A DNA stretch of 64,000 nucleotides from Oceanobacillus massiliensis str. N'diop (GCF_000285495.1 NZ_HE610976.1:916454-980453), one strand, 5' to 3'; numbered from the stretch's first letter, positions 35,367 through 44,420 are shown. Numbers and translations are program-made. The notes: generated by a model not told the origin, from the letters alone.

Positions 35367-36548
35367 CTACTTTGTCCGGTAATTCGTTGTTGTAATGATG
35401 GCGCCATTGACCATGGTTGCCGTCAGCATGGGATAGCCATCATCCATTCTCTCTATTACGAGGATATCTGCCTTTTTACCAGGCTTAATGGAGCCTATTT
35501 CGTCATCCATTCGTACTGCCTTCGCCGGATTCAATGTGACCATCATGAATATCCGGTGCAGGTCGTTTCCGTACTTTTCACTCAGCGTGAAGATGGCATG
35601 CAGCAATGCCGCTGGATAATAGTCGCTGCAAAGAATATCAATACAACCATGTTCAATCGCTTCAGCTGCTGACAGATTCCCCGAGTGGGATCCGCCCAAC
35701 AGCACATTCGGAGCCCCCGCAATCGTCTGCAGCCCCATTTCCTTTGCTTTCATGGCAACCTCTAATGTAATAGGGAACTCACTTATCGTCGTGCCGAATG
35801 ATTGCACCAATTCCAGTTTTTTAATATCATCATCGTCATGTGATGCGATTGAGATCCCTCTGGATAGGGCAATATCTGCAACTTCTTTAATTTTCTCAAT
35901 CGTCAAGTACGTGCTGCTTTGACGTTTGTCTATAATTGTCTGGACATCTGAATCGGTCAGATCCTGGTAACCCAGCAATGTCTGGCGATACACTTCGAGG
36001 TCGCGGTACTGCCCTTGACCTGGCGTATGGTCCATAAAGGATAATAAATGTACCTTGTCACTCTTGATATTCGCAACCAGACGATCAACCTGATCGATAT
36101 TGTCAATTTCGAACCGGGCATGCAGGCGATGACGAATCAGATGCAGTTCATGGTGTGTTGCATCAATCGCATCCACCAGCCGCTGGGCATTTTCCGGATA
36201 ACGCATCGGTTTATGTGTGAAGACATCTTCCCGATAGAATGACAGCGAGTGAAACATCGTTGTAATCCCATGGCTGATCAGTATTTTCTCAGCCTCTCTC
36301 AGGCTAATATGGACATCCATCATACTGGTTGGCCGAGGCGATACGATACCCTCTATATAGTCCGAATGAATATCGATGAACCCGGGTGAAATATAGCCGC
36401 CTCTTGCATTGATCAGCTCGGCACCGGGATAATTCGGGATAGCATCTTCTGGAATGATTGCCTGAATAAACTCGCCTTCAACGACAACGGCACTTGCTTC
36501 CAGGATTTTCTCTTCGGTTATTATTTTTCCGTTATGAATGATATACAT
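35367..36548 (-). CDS. phnM: alpha-D-ribose 1-methylphosphonate 5-triphosphate diphosphatase
   Basis: A 393-residue amidohydrolase-fold enzyme that removes pyrophosphate from the triphosphate made by PhnGHIL. Metal ligands are seen in PGFIDIHSDYIEG, HGITTMFHS and ASHDDDD. The start at 36548 follows AGGGGGGATTT; an upstream extension from 36602 overlaps phnK and has no site. Confidence 0.94.
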   Translation of the reverse strand: MYIIHNGKIITEEKILEASAVVVEGEFIQAIIPEDAIPNYPGAELINARGGYISPGFIDIHSDYIEGIVSPRPTSMMDVHISLREAEKILISHGITTMFHSLSFYREDVFTHKPMRYPENAQRLVDAIDATHHELHLIRHRLHARFEIDNIDQVDRLVANIKSDKVHLLSFMDHTPGQGQYRDLEVYRQTLLGYQDLTDSDVQTIIDKRQSSTYLTIEKIKEVADIALSRGISIASHDDDDIKKLELVQSFGTTISEFPITLEVAMKAKEMGLQTIAGAPNVLLGGSHSGNLSAAEAIEHGCIDILCSDYYPAALLHAIFTLSEKYGNDLHRIFMMVTLNPAKAVRMDDEIGSIKPGKKADILVIERMDDGYPMLTATMVNGAIITTTNYRTK

Positions 36549-36564
36549 CGCATAAATCCCCCCC

Positions 36565-37407
36565 CTATAATAACGAATAAACCAGTTGTTGCGTGTAAGC
36601 ATGCTGCGGGTCCTCCAGTATCTGATCGGTTAAGCCATTCTCAATGATCCTGCCGTTCAGCATGACGACAGTCCGATCGGCAAGCATTCGTATGACGGCC
36701 AGGTCATGAGAGACAACGACCATACTGATTCCCAGTTCCCGTTGGATTTTTTTGATTAAATCCAGTACATTCGCTTGTACAGACAAATCCAATCCCGTCG
36801 TCACTTCGTCCAGAAACAGGATGGGCGGGTTATTCGACAATGCTTTTGCGATTTGAACCCGCTGCTGCATGCCGCCAGAGAAATTCTTCGGTGCTTCTTT
36901 CATACGGAACAATGGAATATGGACGCTTTCCAGCAGCGTCTTACTCGTCGATTCCATATCGGCGACATTTCGGTTGCCTGCCGCAATCAGCTTTTCGGCA
37001 ATATTGCCGACAGAGGAGAAATTCATCTTCAGTCCGTGTACCGGGTTTTGATAAACCATTCCATATTTGCGGTTTCGAATAAATCGTTTCTGCTGTGATG
37101 ATAATTCGAAAACATTTTGGGATTCGAATGCAAGGCCATCATGAATGAACGCTGCTCCGGATGTTATATCTGCATCAAAGTACAGGCATTGCATCAATGT
37201 CGATTTTCCGCTGCCGCTTTCCCCAACGATTCCAAGTATCTCTCCAGGGAATAAATCAAACGAGATATCCTGACAGGCATAGACAGTACCGCAATTGGGA
37301 CAATAGTTCTTCTCCAATTGCCGGTCCAGTTTATTGCTGCACCTGGAACAGCCAGGTCCAAATTGCTTATGTAAATTCCTCACTTGTAGTATTGGCTCTT
37401 CATGCAT
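36565..37407 (-). CDS. phnK: C-P lyase ABC-type ATPase PhnK with a zinc-ribbon insertion
   Basis: A 280-residue ATPase: Walker A GESGSGKST, signature FSGGMQQRVQ, Walker B ILFLDEVTTGLD. PhnK docks on PhnJ in the core complex. Between the first strand and Walker A, residues about 19-45 carry CSRC and CPNC pairs, a zinc-ribbon-like insert that E. coli PhnK lacks. It overlaps phnJ by 8 bases. Confidence 0.92.
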   Translation of the reverse strand: MHEEPILQVRNLHKQFGPGCSRCSNKLDRQLEKNYCPNCGTVYACQDISFDLFPGEILGIVGESGSGKSTLMQCLYFDADITSGAAFIHDGLAFESQNVFELSSQQKRFIRNRKYGMVYQNPVHGLKMNFSSVGNIAEKLIAAGNRNVADMESTSKTLLESVHIPLFRMKEAPKNFSGGMQQRVQIAKALSNNPPILFLDEVTTGLDLSVQANVLDLIKKIQRELGISMVVVSHDLAVIRMLADRTVVMLNGRIIENGLTDQILEDPQHAYTQQLVYSLL

Positions 37408-38266
37408 AGTTGCCTCCCACCTCGATTTCCTGATTTTCGTTCAAGCGTTCCATGCAATAGCTTGTATCGTTGCATTGATAGATCGTGTCACCTGTGGCCG
37501 GATCAATCAGTTCATCCATGAAAACATCTTCCGCACCACATAAATGACAATGTTTACCTGCAAAAGATTCGACTGAAAACGGATGGTCGTCAAATGCCAA
37601 TGAATGTACATCTGTGTATGGCGGGATGGCGTAGATTTTCTTCTCTCTCCCCGCTCCCAAAAGTATCAGTGCATCCGATTGGTGCATTTTTGGATTATCG
37701 AATCGTGGTATCGGACTTGGTGCCATCACATACCTATCGTTTACGTAAACCGGATGATCGGCTCCAGTTGCTGTCTTTCCAAACTTCATAATCTGTTCAA
37801 AAAGCATGAGCCATGCGCCACTATAATCTTCTTCCGAATGGAGAATCTTCGTCCTGTATTCACTCGCCTCAACCTTTCGAAGCGGCTCTGGTTCCGGCAC
37901 TTGTAATACAAGAATTTGATTTTCTGTGAGTGGCACTTCCGGAATACGGTGTCTTGATTGAATGATGGATGCATCCAGCGTCCGCTCAACCAGCTTAACT
38001 CCCGTGGTTGCATTCACCAGCTTCTTGATGCTCACTGCATTGACGGACTCGTCAGCACCTTGGTCAATCACTTTAAGCACATCCTTCTTCCCAATGATGG
38101 AAAGTGTAATCTGTAATCCGCCTGTTCCCCATCCGCGGGCTATCGGCATTTCCCTTGATGCGAACGGCACTTGGTAACCGGGAATGGAGACAGCTTTCAA
38201 AATCGAACGGCGAATTTCTTTTTTCGAGCCTTCATCAAAGAATGCAAAATGGGAATCAATTTTCAT
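37400..38266 (-). CDS. phnJ: C-P lyase PhnJ, radical SAM phosphonate-cleaving subunit
   Basis: A 288-residue catalytic subunit that breaks the C-P bond, giving methane (or another alkane) and ribose cyclic phosphate. The conserved cysteines are present at the C-terminus: CHLC, then about 20 residues on CNDTSYC; three bind the 4Fe-4S cluster and one takes part in thiyl chemistry. The start at 38266 follows AAAGGAGG, overlapping the phnI end by 11 bases. Confidence 0.96.
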   Translation of the reverse strand: MKIDSHFAFFDEGSKKEIRRSILKAVSIPGYQVPFASREMPIARGWGTGGLQITLSIIGKKDVLKVIDQGADESVNAVSIKKLVNATTGVKLVERTLDASIIQSRHRIPEVPLTENQILVLQVPEPEPLRKVEASEYRTKILHSEEDYSGAWLMLFEQIMKFGKTATGADHPVYVNDRYVMAPSPIPRFDNPKMHQSDALILLGAGREKKIYAIPPYTDVHSLAFDDHPFSVESFAGKHCHLCGAEDVFMDELIDPATGDTIYQCNDTSYCMERLNENQEIEVGGNYA

Positions 38267-39371
38267 TCGGCTGCACCTCCTTTTTAACTTGGCGAACACT
38301 GTCCAATTTAGATTGGAAGGTCACATAATGCGGCAATTTTAAATGTGAAATAAACCCTGTCGTTTCGACCGAATCCATATGCAATAAGACAAACTCTTCA
38401 TCATGTGTTGGAAAGTCCGACTCGGGATGCTCAAGACATTGATCCAAAATGCTCATTGCAATCGCCTTCGTTTCATTCTGCCCGTAGCAAACGCCGTAAC
38501 CAATCTCAAATTCGAGCTCATCTTCATTGTTTTCATTCTTTACTGATACCGGAACAATGGATTCGACTTCCGTTACCCGTATCTCACCAATATAGAAGTC
38601 CTCTTCACTCTCTTTTTCCGATTCGTTCGGGTGATCGACATAAATTGGTATCGATCCGACACGCAATTCCCCGACTGTTGGATGCACTTGTCCATATCCC
38701 CTCATGGAGGCATATCCCAGTGATGTAACCGTACCGGTCTGGCCCCGGGTCATCACTTGTAACCTGGCACTGCGGGGAGCCGGAAATTGCAGGCTCTGTT
38801 TGGTAATGTCGGTTGGTTGTGAATTGTCCGGTTCGTATCTTTTGAACAGCCCTTGATCGCGTAAATAATCGACTACCTTTGGAAAATAACCCACTTCATC
38901 CACTGCTTCTATCGGCTCCAGTTCATCCTTATAGCTTTCCAGCCACTGCCGGACATCTTTTACACTTTCCGTAAGCAAATGAAAATCAAGCAGTCGATGT
39001 GTATAATCACGGGAAGCTCCCAAAAGCTGCCCGCCAGGAATATCTTTGAAGCTTGCCGAAATACGCCGGTCCACAAACATCGTCTCTGATTCGACAGTTT
39101 GACTGTAATAGAGACGGGGCAAAGTCGAACGATGGGCACGCATGAGGAATACCGCTTCTTCCATACTTCCTTCTGCCTGCTTTATTGCCAGCGCAGCCAG
39201 AAACGGAGAATATAGGCTGCTTTCCGACATGACCTGGTCAACCAGCCCCCTCATGCTCGATAGAATCGTTCTGATTTCGATTATTTCCTCCCCTTTTAAG
39301 CGTTCATATGTCAATCGTTTAATAGAAGCATCAATTGCCATCGTGCCGCCTTTCACTGCAACATAACCCAT
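38256..39371 (-). CDS. phnI: C-P lyase core subunit PhnI
   Basis: A 371-residue nucleosidase-like subunit that, with PhnG, PhnH and PhnL, transfers methylphosphonate to ribose of ATP with release of adenine. It begins MGYVAVKGG, the family hallmark. CGGAGGTGAG precedes the start, and the TAATG junction overlaps phnH by one base. Confidence 0.95.
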   Translation of the reverse strand: MGYVAVKGGTMAIDASIKRLTYERLKGEEIIEIRTILSSMRGLVDQVMSESSLYSPFLAALAIKQAEGSMEEAVFLMRAHRSTLPRLYYSQTVESETMFVDRRISASFKDIPGGQLLGASRDYTHRLLDFHLLTESVKDVRQWLESYKDELEPIEAVDEVGYFPKVVDYLRDQGLFKRYEPDNSQPTDITKQSLQFPAPRSARLQVMTRGQTGTVTSLGYASMRGYGQVHPTVGELRVGSIPIYVDHPNESEKESEEDFYIGEIRVTEVESIVPVSVKNENNEDELEFEIGYGVCYGQNETKAIAMSILDQCLEHPESDFPTHDEEFVLLHMDSVETTGFISHLKLPHYVTFQSKLDSVRQVKKEVQPNEN

Positions 39372-39967
39372 TATCTCACCTCCGTCATTTCAACTTTGGC
39401 TGTACGGGGTACACATGCCGCATGCCCCTCACTATCCGTCAAAATAAGATCCATTCCCAATGGATACTCATTCGTCCGCTCGTTTCTTGCATGCCATATT
39501 GCTGAGCTAAAGCCGGTTTGCAGGTGTGCACAGTTTTTAATCCCGGGGCCATTCAATTTAATCTCATCGTCATTCGTTAAGTGCATACTCTCCATAATCC
39601 ATGTGGAAGACTGCTGGGGGTTAACCAGAGTGCCATTTTTGCATCGTTCCAGGGCATGCAAAACGTCCGATTCCGTATCATTCTGGAAAACAATGACATA
39701 GTCAGCTTCATCGATTGGGGCATGCCTTGCTAACGTATACTCCGATATTTTCCCAGTCAGGTGCTGATTCTTGTCTGAAAGAATATGAAACGTAACCTCG
39801 CCATCCAATAGTGTCAGTGCACAAAGCAGGGTTGCATCATAGCAAGAGAGATCATAGTCTACTCGCTGTGCCGTATCCTGAATGGATGAAATGGAACCTG
39901 GTCTTGACATACTGTGCAGCAATTTACGGAATACCTCCTGCAAATCATGAACTTGATCAATAGCCAT
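39371..39967 (-). CDS. phnH: C-P lyase core subunit PhnH
   Basis: A 198-residue core subunit. EVFRKLLHSMSRPG at the N-terminus and GPGIKN...LGMDLILTD further on match the family. GAGGGAGAGG precedes the ATG; 22 bases separate it from phnG. Confidence 0.94.
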   Translation of the reverse strand: MAIDQVHDLQEVFRKLLHSMSRPGSISSIQDTAQRVDYDLSCYDATLLCALTLLDGEVTFHILSDKNQHLTGKISEYTLARHAPIDEADYVIVFQNDTESDVLHALERCKNGTLVNPQQSSTWIMESMHLTNDDEIKLNGPGIKNCAHLQTGFSSAIWHARNERTNEYPLGMDLILTDSEGHAACVPRTAKVEMTEVR

Positions 39968-39989
39968 AATACCTCTCCCTCATCATCTG

Positions 39990-40412
39990 TTATATATCCA
40001 TCGTCTCGAAGTTGACCTTCGTTTCAAACAGTTCCCCTTGCTCTTTTGCCTTCTTCCTTTTTATCTGCCGTTCTGCTTCCTTCAGTAAGGAATCCCATTC
40101 CGATGTTTCCGGCAGATTAGCTTTATAGGCAGCATCAATAATTGCCAGGTGTTTGGCCAAATCATCCTGCATTCCTGTCACAATACCGATACCTATGCAG
40201 CGATTGATTTCAACCTTTGCTTCCGTTATCAGAACTTCTCCAATATAGAATAGTGCGTTTTTGGCCGTTTCCCGCATTTTAATCATGGTCAGCCCATAAT
40301 GCGGTGCAATGATTTCCTGGCATTCATAGCGATTCATGATTTCTTCAGCCAAATTTCCGGCAAGCTCCGGGTCCCCTTGGATAAGGATTTCAGTTCTTCT
40401 TCGTCTCTTCAT
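39990..40412 (-). CDS. phnG: C-P lyase core subunit PhnG
   Basis: A 140-residue core subunit with PHYGLTMIKMRETAKN and FYIGEVLITEAKVEI motifs and GIGIVTGMQDDLA. First gene of the catalytic operon; AAGGAGGAGG precedes the start. A Pho-box-like array and a palindrome lie upstream. Confidence 0.93.
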   Translation of the reverse strand: MKRRRRTEILIQGDPELAGNLAEEIMNRYECQEIIAPHYGLTMIKMRETAKNALFYIGEVLITEAKVEINRCIGIGIVTGMQDDLAKHLAIIDAAYKANLPETSEWDSLLKEAERQIKRKKAKEQGELFETKVNFETMDI

Positions 40413-40445
40413 TATTCGATGCCTCCTCCTTCACAGCTCCATCGT

Positions 40446-40461
40446 AACTTGTCGCCAAGTT
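40446..40461 (-). promoter_or_regulatory. 16-bp palindrome near the phnG promoter, possible PhnF operator
   Basis: AACTTGTCGCCAAGTT has two perfect 6-base arms and a 4-base centre. A HutC-type repressor gene (phnF) adjoins, but its known operators in other species differ in sequence. Confidence 0.4.
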
Positions 40462-40467
40462 GATGTG

Positions 40468-40495
40468 TTTTAAGTTATGGTAAAGTATTTGTAAA
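40468..40495 (-). promoter_or_regulatory. Pho-box-like array upstream of phnG
   Basis: On the minus strand TTTACA, TTTACC and TTAAAA stand exactly 11 bases apart, as PhoP sites do. With the similar array at phnD, it suggests phosphate-starvation control of both units. Confidence 0.65.
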
Positions 40496-40515
40496 TCTAA
40501 TGACTTCAGAATATG

Positions 40516-40550
40516 AAAAAAGGTAAGGAGCCCTTAGGTTCCTTACCTTT
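40516..40550 (-). terminator. terminator of phnF
   Basis: AAAGGTAAGGA/TCCTTACCTTT with a 10-base loop; the minus strand ends in TTTTTT. It separates phnF from the phnG operon. Confidence 0.85.
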
Positions 40551-40557
40551 ACAATAG

Positions 40558-41247
40558 CTAGTCCATTGTGATGTCGTATTTGAACTTATCACTCCGGTAT
40601 AGAATTTTTGTGTATTCCAATATTTTCTCCGATTGAGAATCGATGCATTCGCTCTCCACAACAATCAGCGGCACCATACTCTTACAGGAAAGCAATTGCT
40701 GCTCACGGATTGTGGGAAAGGTAATGCTCAATAGGGTCTTGCCGCTTGAAAACTCCCGATAGCCAAGCTTACGATAATAGGCAAACATGGACTTTATTTT
40801 CGGACCATCCCCTTTGATCATTGGAAAATTTGATTCATTGATAAACGAATTATGGATTGCAATAGGTTCTTCATTTATATAACGCATTCTTGAGATTTGA
40901 TAGACTGCATCATCTTGGCCAGCAGCTAATGCCCGGTAAATTTTCTCGTCATAGCCAATCTTTTCACAATAGATATTATGTGTAGTCAGGTTGTACCCCA
41001 GCTGTTTCATCTTATCTGTAAAGCTAATTTTCCCTGTTAAATGCAATTGGATTGGAATTGACTTTTGCTTTATGTAACGGCCTTTCCCCTGTTTGGAGAA
41101 GATATATCCCCGCTCTTCCAGTTTGATTAGTGCATTTCGCACCGTCATTCTCGGAACCTGGTATTGCTCGGAAAGTTCATTTTCTGAGGGAAGCTTTGAA
41201 CCTGATTTTAAATTTCCTGCCACAATGCTATGCAGTAGTTCATCCAC
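40558..41247 (-). CDS. phnF: GntR/HutC-family regulator of phosphonate genes
   Basis: About 229 residues: winged helix with KLPSENELSEQYQVPRMTVRNALIKLEERGYI, then a UTRA ligand domain (LTGKISFTDKMKQLGY, RMRYINEEPIAIHNSF). It lies just upstream of phnGHIJKML, like PhnF. The start is unclear: GTG at 41247 has no ribosome site and cuts the first helix short; the same frame runs on (KETIIVDELL) to a stop, without ATG, GTG or TTG, and a GGGAG site stands near ATT/ATC codons about 30 bases upstream. Confidence 0.87.
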   Translation of the reverse strand: MDELLHSIVAGNLKSGSKLPSENELSEQYQVPRMTVRNALIKLEERGYIFSKQGKGRYIKQKSIPIQLHLTGKISFTDKMKQLGYNLTTHNIYCEKIGYDEKIYRALAAGQDDAVYQISRMRYINEEPIAIHNSFINESNFPMIKGDGPKIKSMFAYYRKLGYREFSSGKTLLSITFPTIREQQLLSCKSMVPLIVVESECIDSQSEKILEYTKILYRSDKFKYDITMD

Positions 41248-41336
41248 GATTATAGTTTCTTTTTCTGCTGAGATAAGAATCTACTCCCTTATTCGTTTTC
41301 ATTTATTACCTAATATAATTCACTTCCATCTGCTAT

Positions 41337-41342
41337 ATTATA
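41337..41342 (-). promoter_or_regulatory. -10 box, likely phnF promoter
   Basis: TATAAT on the minus strand about 90 bases before phnF; no strong -35. The rest of 41248-41556 shows no gene. Confidence 0.4.
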
Positions 41343-41556
41343 TCATCCCATCTATTAGTTTATCAGTCTGTTTTATCATTGCAAAATAGTGGACTGACGC
41401 TTTTAAACAGGAGGTCGCTTGCGTATTTCTCTTTACCTGCCAGACTAGCAGCTTTTAACCTGTTTGATGTTTGTTTAAATATTATTACTTCCGCTTCATA
41501 TTAAATTAATACTGATATCTTATACTGAAATGGAATCCAAATTAAGAGAGGTGATA

Positions 41557-41724
41557 ATGTTGAAACTGAAGAAATTATCATTGGCCCTAATGATTGCCAT
41601 CCTCTCAGCAGGTATGCTGGCTGGATGTGGAGATGAAGAGGAGAATCCCGAGGAGCCAGCAACGGAAGATCCAGCTGAGCAAGAGGATACTGAAGAAACA
41701 GATGATGTAGAGGAAGAAGAATAA
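41557..41724 (+). CDS. small acidic lipoprotein, 55 aa
   Basis: A signal peptide with lipobox MLAGC (Cys at residue 24) is followed only by about 30 residues that are almost all Glu, Asp, Pro and Thr. GAGAGGTGATA precedes the ATG. Such short acidic lipoproteins are common in Bacillaceae and have no known role; the tail could bind cations or simply be disordered. Confidence 0.7.
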   Translation: MLKLKKLSLALMIAILSAGMLAGCGDEEENPEEPATEDPAEQEDTEETDDVEEEE

Positions 41725-41763
41725 ACATAAGACGAAAAAAAGGGGTAATCCCTTAAACCAGAA

Positions 41764-41804
41764 ATGGCTGTCCCAAAGTCGATTCAAGACTTAAGGACAG
41801 CCAT
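41764..41804. terminator. hairpin between the lipoprotein and reductase genes
   Basis: ATGGCTGTCC/GGACAGCCAT with inner AAGTC/GACTT pairs. T tracts are short. Confidence 0.6.
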
Positions 41805-41827
41805 CTATTTAAAGTTGTCTATTTCGT

Positions 41828-42877
41828 TTAATTGACCAGCTGTCTTACAATCGCTTTATTGCGCTCTTTGAATAGCTCATTATGCGATGACACCATAGCC
41901 GATTTCTCAGCATTGGGCTCAATAAATTGCTTCGCCCTATTCACTGCATTGGCAGCATCCTGGAATGCCCCGGCAATCAGATGAAGCTTGCCTTCATGGT
42001 GTAAGATATCCCCTGCTGCATATAAACCAGGAATGGAAGATTCACCCTTTGGATTACCTGCGATAAAATAGCCATCAACCATTTCAATATCCAATGGGCT
42101 ATTCTCCATCAGAGATGCATCCCGTTCATAGCCATGATTGATGATGACTTCATCAATCGGAATGGAAAGCACTTCATTTGTATGATGGTTTGTCAGCTCC
42201 ACATGCTCAATCATATCCTTGTTCGAATGGGATATCAATTTGGTAATGGAGCAGTTAAAGTAACAAACGGCATTGCTGTCCATTAAACGGCTGGCCGGTG
42301 CTTCATGCCCTGGCAGGACGTCCTTCCGGTAGGTTAGATAGACATTCTTTGCAATGTCCACCAATTCATTCGCCCAATCAATGGCTGAATTCCCCCCGCC
42401 TGAAATAATGACTGTTTTATCTTTAAAACGCTGCAGTGATTTCACGGTATAATTTAGATTGGAGACCTCAAATCTTTCCGCTCCTTCAATCGACAGTCTT
42501 TGCGGATTTAAAATCCCTCCGCCAACAGCCATAATCACGGTTTTCGAGAAATGCACATCCCCTGACTCTGCCTGCAAAATGAAGATATCCTCCTCATTCT
42601 TTTGGATAGACACGATTTTCTCATTCAATACGACCGTTGGATTGAATGTCAGGCCCTGTTCCGTTATTTGATCAATCAGTTTAGCAGCTGGTGTTGGCGT
42701 CAACCCACCAATGTCCCAAATCATTTTCTCAGGATATACATGGACCTTACCGCCCAAAACTGGTTGAAATTCAATAATTTTGGTTTTCATTTCCCTTAGG
42801 CCACTATAAAAGGCTGAATAGAGCCCCGCTGGCCCTCCTCCAATTACCGTCACATCAAATAATTCATCCTGTTTCAC
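41828..42877 (-). CDS. thioredoxin-reductase-like ferredoxin/flavodoxin-NADP+ reductase
   Basis: A 349-residue FAD enzyme of the Bacillus YumC/YcgT type: FAD motif VIGGGPAGLYSAFY, NADP motif ISGGGNSAIDWA, C-terminal YAAGDI...LHLIAGAFQDAA. It lacks the CxxC of thioredoxin reductase, as expected. It transfers electrons between NADPH and ferredoxin; iron-regulated members may help reduce siderophore iron. The GTG at 42877 after GGGGAGAATGAA is chosen. A Fur box overlaps its promoter, divergent from the iron ABC genes. Confidence 0.88.
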   Translation of the reverse strand: MKQDELFDVTVIGGGPAGLYSAFYSGLREMKTKIIEFQPVLGGKVHVYPEKMIWDIGGLTPTPAAKLIDQITEQGLTFNPTVVLNEKIVSIQKNEEDIFILQAESGDVHFSKTVIMAVGGGILNPQRLSIEGAERFEVSNLNYTVKSLQRFKDKTVIISGGGNSAIDWANELVDIAKNVYLTYRKDVLPGHEAPASRLMDSNAVCYFNCSITKLISHSNKDMIEHVELTNHHTNEVLSIPIDEVIINHGYERDASLMENSPLDIEMVDGYFIAGNPKGESSIPGLYAAGDILHHEGKLHLIAGAFQDAANAVNRAKQFIEPNAEKSAMVSSHNELFKERNKAIVRQLVN

Positions 42878-42905
42878 TTCATTCTCCCCTTTAAAAACGA
42901 GCCGA

Positions 42906-42950
42906 TTGATTATCATTCTCAATTATAGCCGATAAGTGAAGTGTTTTCAA
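42906..42950 (-). promoter_or_regulatory. Fur-boxed promoter of the reductase gene
   Basis: On the minus strand TTGAAA (42945-42950) and TATAAT (42922-42927) are 17 bases apart; a Fur box TTGATTATCATTCTCAATTA (+ strand, 42906-42925) overlaps the -10. Confidence 0.85.
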
Positions 42951-42963
42951 TCTAATTTATGTG

Positions 42964-43026
42964 TTGACAAAATAAAAAATGCACTTTATAGTTTTAATCA
43001 TGGTATTGAGAATCATTATCAATTAT
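42964..43026 (+). promoter_or_regulatory. Fur-boxed promoter of the siderophore ABC operon
   Basis: TTGACA (42964-42969) and TATAGT (42987-42992) are 17 bases apart. A Fur box TTGAGAATCATTATCAATTA (43006-43025) follows at the start of the transcript. Confidence 0.88.
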
Positions 43027-43048
43027 ACAATCGAAATGAGGGGCAAGT

Positions 43049-43834
43049 ATGTTTCGTCTGCAGACGGAGAACATCAGCATCAGTTACGGAGAGAGTCTCA
43101 TTGTTAAAGACCTTAGCATTGAGATACCCGATAAAAAAATAACTACGATCATTGGCGCAAATGGTTGTGGAAAATCGACACTTTTGAAAGCGATAACGAG
43201 AATTATTTCGCATCAAGCAGGATCGGTAGTTTTAGATGGAGAGGATATCTCCAAGCAAAACACGAAGCTGCTTGCACAAAAAATGGCAATCCTGCCCCAA
43301 TCGCAGGAAGGCTCCAATGGCCTGACTGTCGGCGAACTTGTATCATACGGCCGCTTTCCTTATCAGAGCGGATTTGGACGTTTAAATAAGAAAGACTATG
43401 ACATTATCAATTGGGCTCTGGAAGTTACCGGTACAGCAGCATTTAAGTACCGGCCAGTGGAATCCCTGTCAGGCGGGCAGCGGCAGCGTGCCTGGATTGC
43501 CATGGCACTTGCCCAGGAGACGGAGATCATATTTCTGGATGAGCCTACCACATACTTAGACATGGCACATCAGCTCGAGGTTCTCGAACTCCTGCAGAAG
43601 CTTAACGAGGAGCAGGGACGGACAATTGTCATGGTGCTGCACGACCTTAACCAGGCAGCCCGGTTTGCCGATTTCATTATCGCTATGAAGGATGGGGAAA
43701 TCATTCAATCAGGTGACAGCGAATCCGTCCTGACACGGGATGTACTGAAGCAAGTATTTCAGATCGATGCCGAAATCGGCAGAGACCCGAGAACAAATAA
43801 GCCAATGTGCATAACGTACAATCTCATAAAATAG
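43049..43834 (+). CDS. iron-siderophore ABC transporter ATP-binding protein
   Basis: A 261-residue FecE/FhuC-type ATPase: Walker A GANGCGKST, signature LSGGQRQRAW, Walker B IIFLDEPTTYLD, H loop VLHDLNQAARF. GAGGGG precedes the ATG. It is the first gene of an iron operon whose binding-protein gene starts 12 bases downstream but is cut by the transposon, so this ATPase is now parted from its permeases by about 12 kb. It may still serve other siderophore systems. Confidence 0.93.
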   Translation: MFRLQTENISISYGESLIVKDLSIEIPDKKITTIIGANGCGKSTLLKAITRIISHQAGSVVLDGEDISKQNTKLLAQKMAILPQSQEGSNGLTVGELVSYGRFPYQSGFGRLNKKDYDIINWALEVTGTAAFKYRPVESLSGGQRQRAWIAMALAQETEIIFLDEPTTYLDMAHQLEVLELLQKLNEEQGRTIVMVLHDLNQAARFADFIIAMKDGEIIQSGDSESVLTRDVLKQVFQIDAEIGRDPRTNKPMCITYNLIK

Positions 43835-43846
43835 GAGCGTAAAAAA

Positions 43847-44214
43847 ATGAAAAAATTATTCATTCCATTCGTACTATTAGCATTCCTTTTAATGGCCTGC
43901 AGCAATGATACAGCAGATGATTCTTCAGAAGGCAGCGACACTTCATCAGATGGCAGCCCAGAAACGGTTACCTATGAATCTGAAAACGGACCGATAGAAG
44001 TCCCTGCCGACCCGCAGCGGGTTGCTGTCCTTGGAACCTTTGCCGGCAATGTCATGGCATTGGATGTTCCTTTGATCGGTGTTGATTCATGGGCAAAATT
44101 AAATCCGCAATGGGAAGATGAATTAAGTGACGTTACAGAGGTAACAGACGAAAGCCTGGAAAAGCTTATTGAATTAGAACCCGATTTGATTATCGGACTT
44201 TCAAACATCAAGAA
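43847..44214 (+). pseudogene. iron-siderophore-binding lipoprotein, 5' part, split by transposon
   Basis: Residues 1-122 of an FhuD/YfmC-type binding protein: lipobox LLMAC at about residue 18, an acidic Ser-rich linker, then IEVPADPQRVAVLG...DLIIGLSNIK. The reading frame enters the transposon at 44215 and stops within its terminal repeat. Joining base 44214 to 56075 (removing the transposon and one AAGAA) restores a 308-residue protein reading SNIKNYEKLSQIAP. TAGGAGCG precedes the start. Confidence 0.92.
44210..44214. repeat. target-site duplication, left copy (AAGAA)
   Basis: AAGAA directly before the GGGGTACC end; the same five bases follow the other end at 56070-56074. Five bases is the Tn3-family norm. 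Confidence 0.95.
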
Positions 44215-44411
44215 GGGGTACCGCCAGCAAAACGCGGAAAACGTACGCTAAGCAAATTTTGACACAAAAATAGCCGTTCTTCCGTACGTTTAGAAGAACC
44301 AGCTATTTTTTATTTTACATTTAAAGGGCGTAGCGAATCGACGGTTGTTTGAGTTTTAGATTCAAATCGATATTCCCCAAGGAAGTTAATATGCTCCCAT
44401 CCCAAAGGAGA
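44215..44411. repeat. left 197-bp terminal inverted repeat
   Basis: Matches the reverse complement of 55873-56069 over its whole length with one mismatch seen by eye (aaatttt versus aaaattt near 44254-44260). It includes the tnpA terminator hairpin and the last codons of tnpA. Confidence 0.93.
44310..44411 (-). pseudogene. tnpA 3' remnant in the left terminal repeat
   Basis: The minus strand encodes the last 33 residues of the transposase (SPLGWEHINFLGEY ... LRPLNVK, stop at 44310), identical to the intact tnpA end. The upstream part of that frame is unrelated cargo sequence. Confidence 0.9.
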
Positions 44412-44420
44412 GCTGATCTT

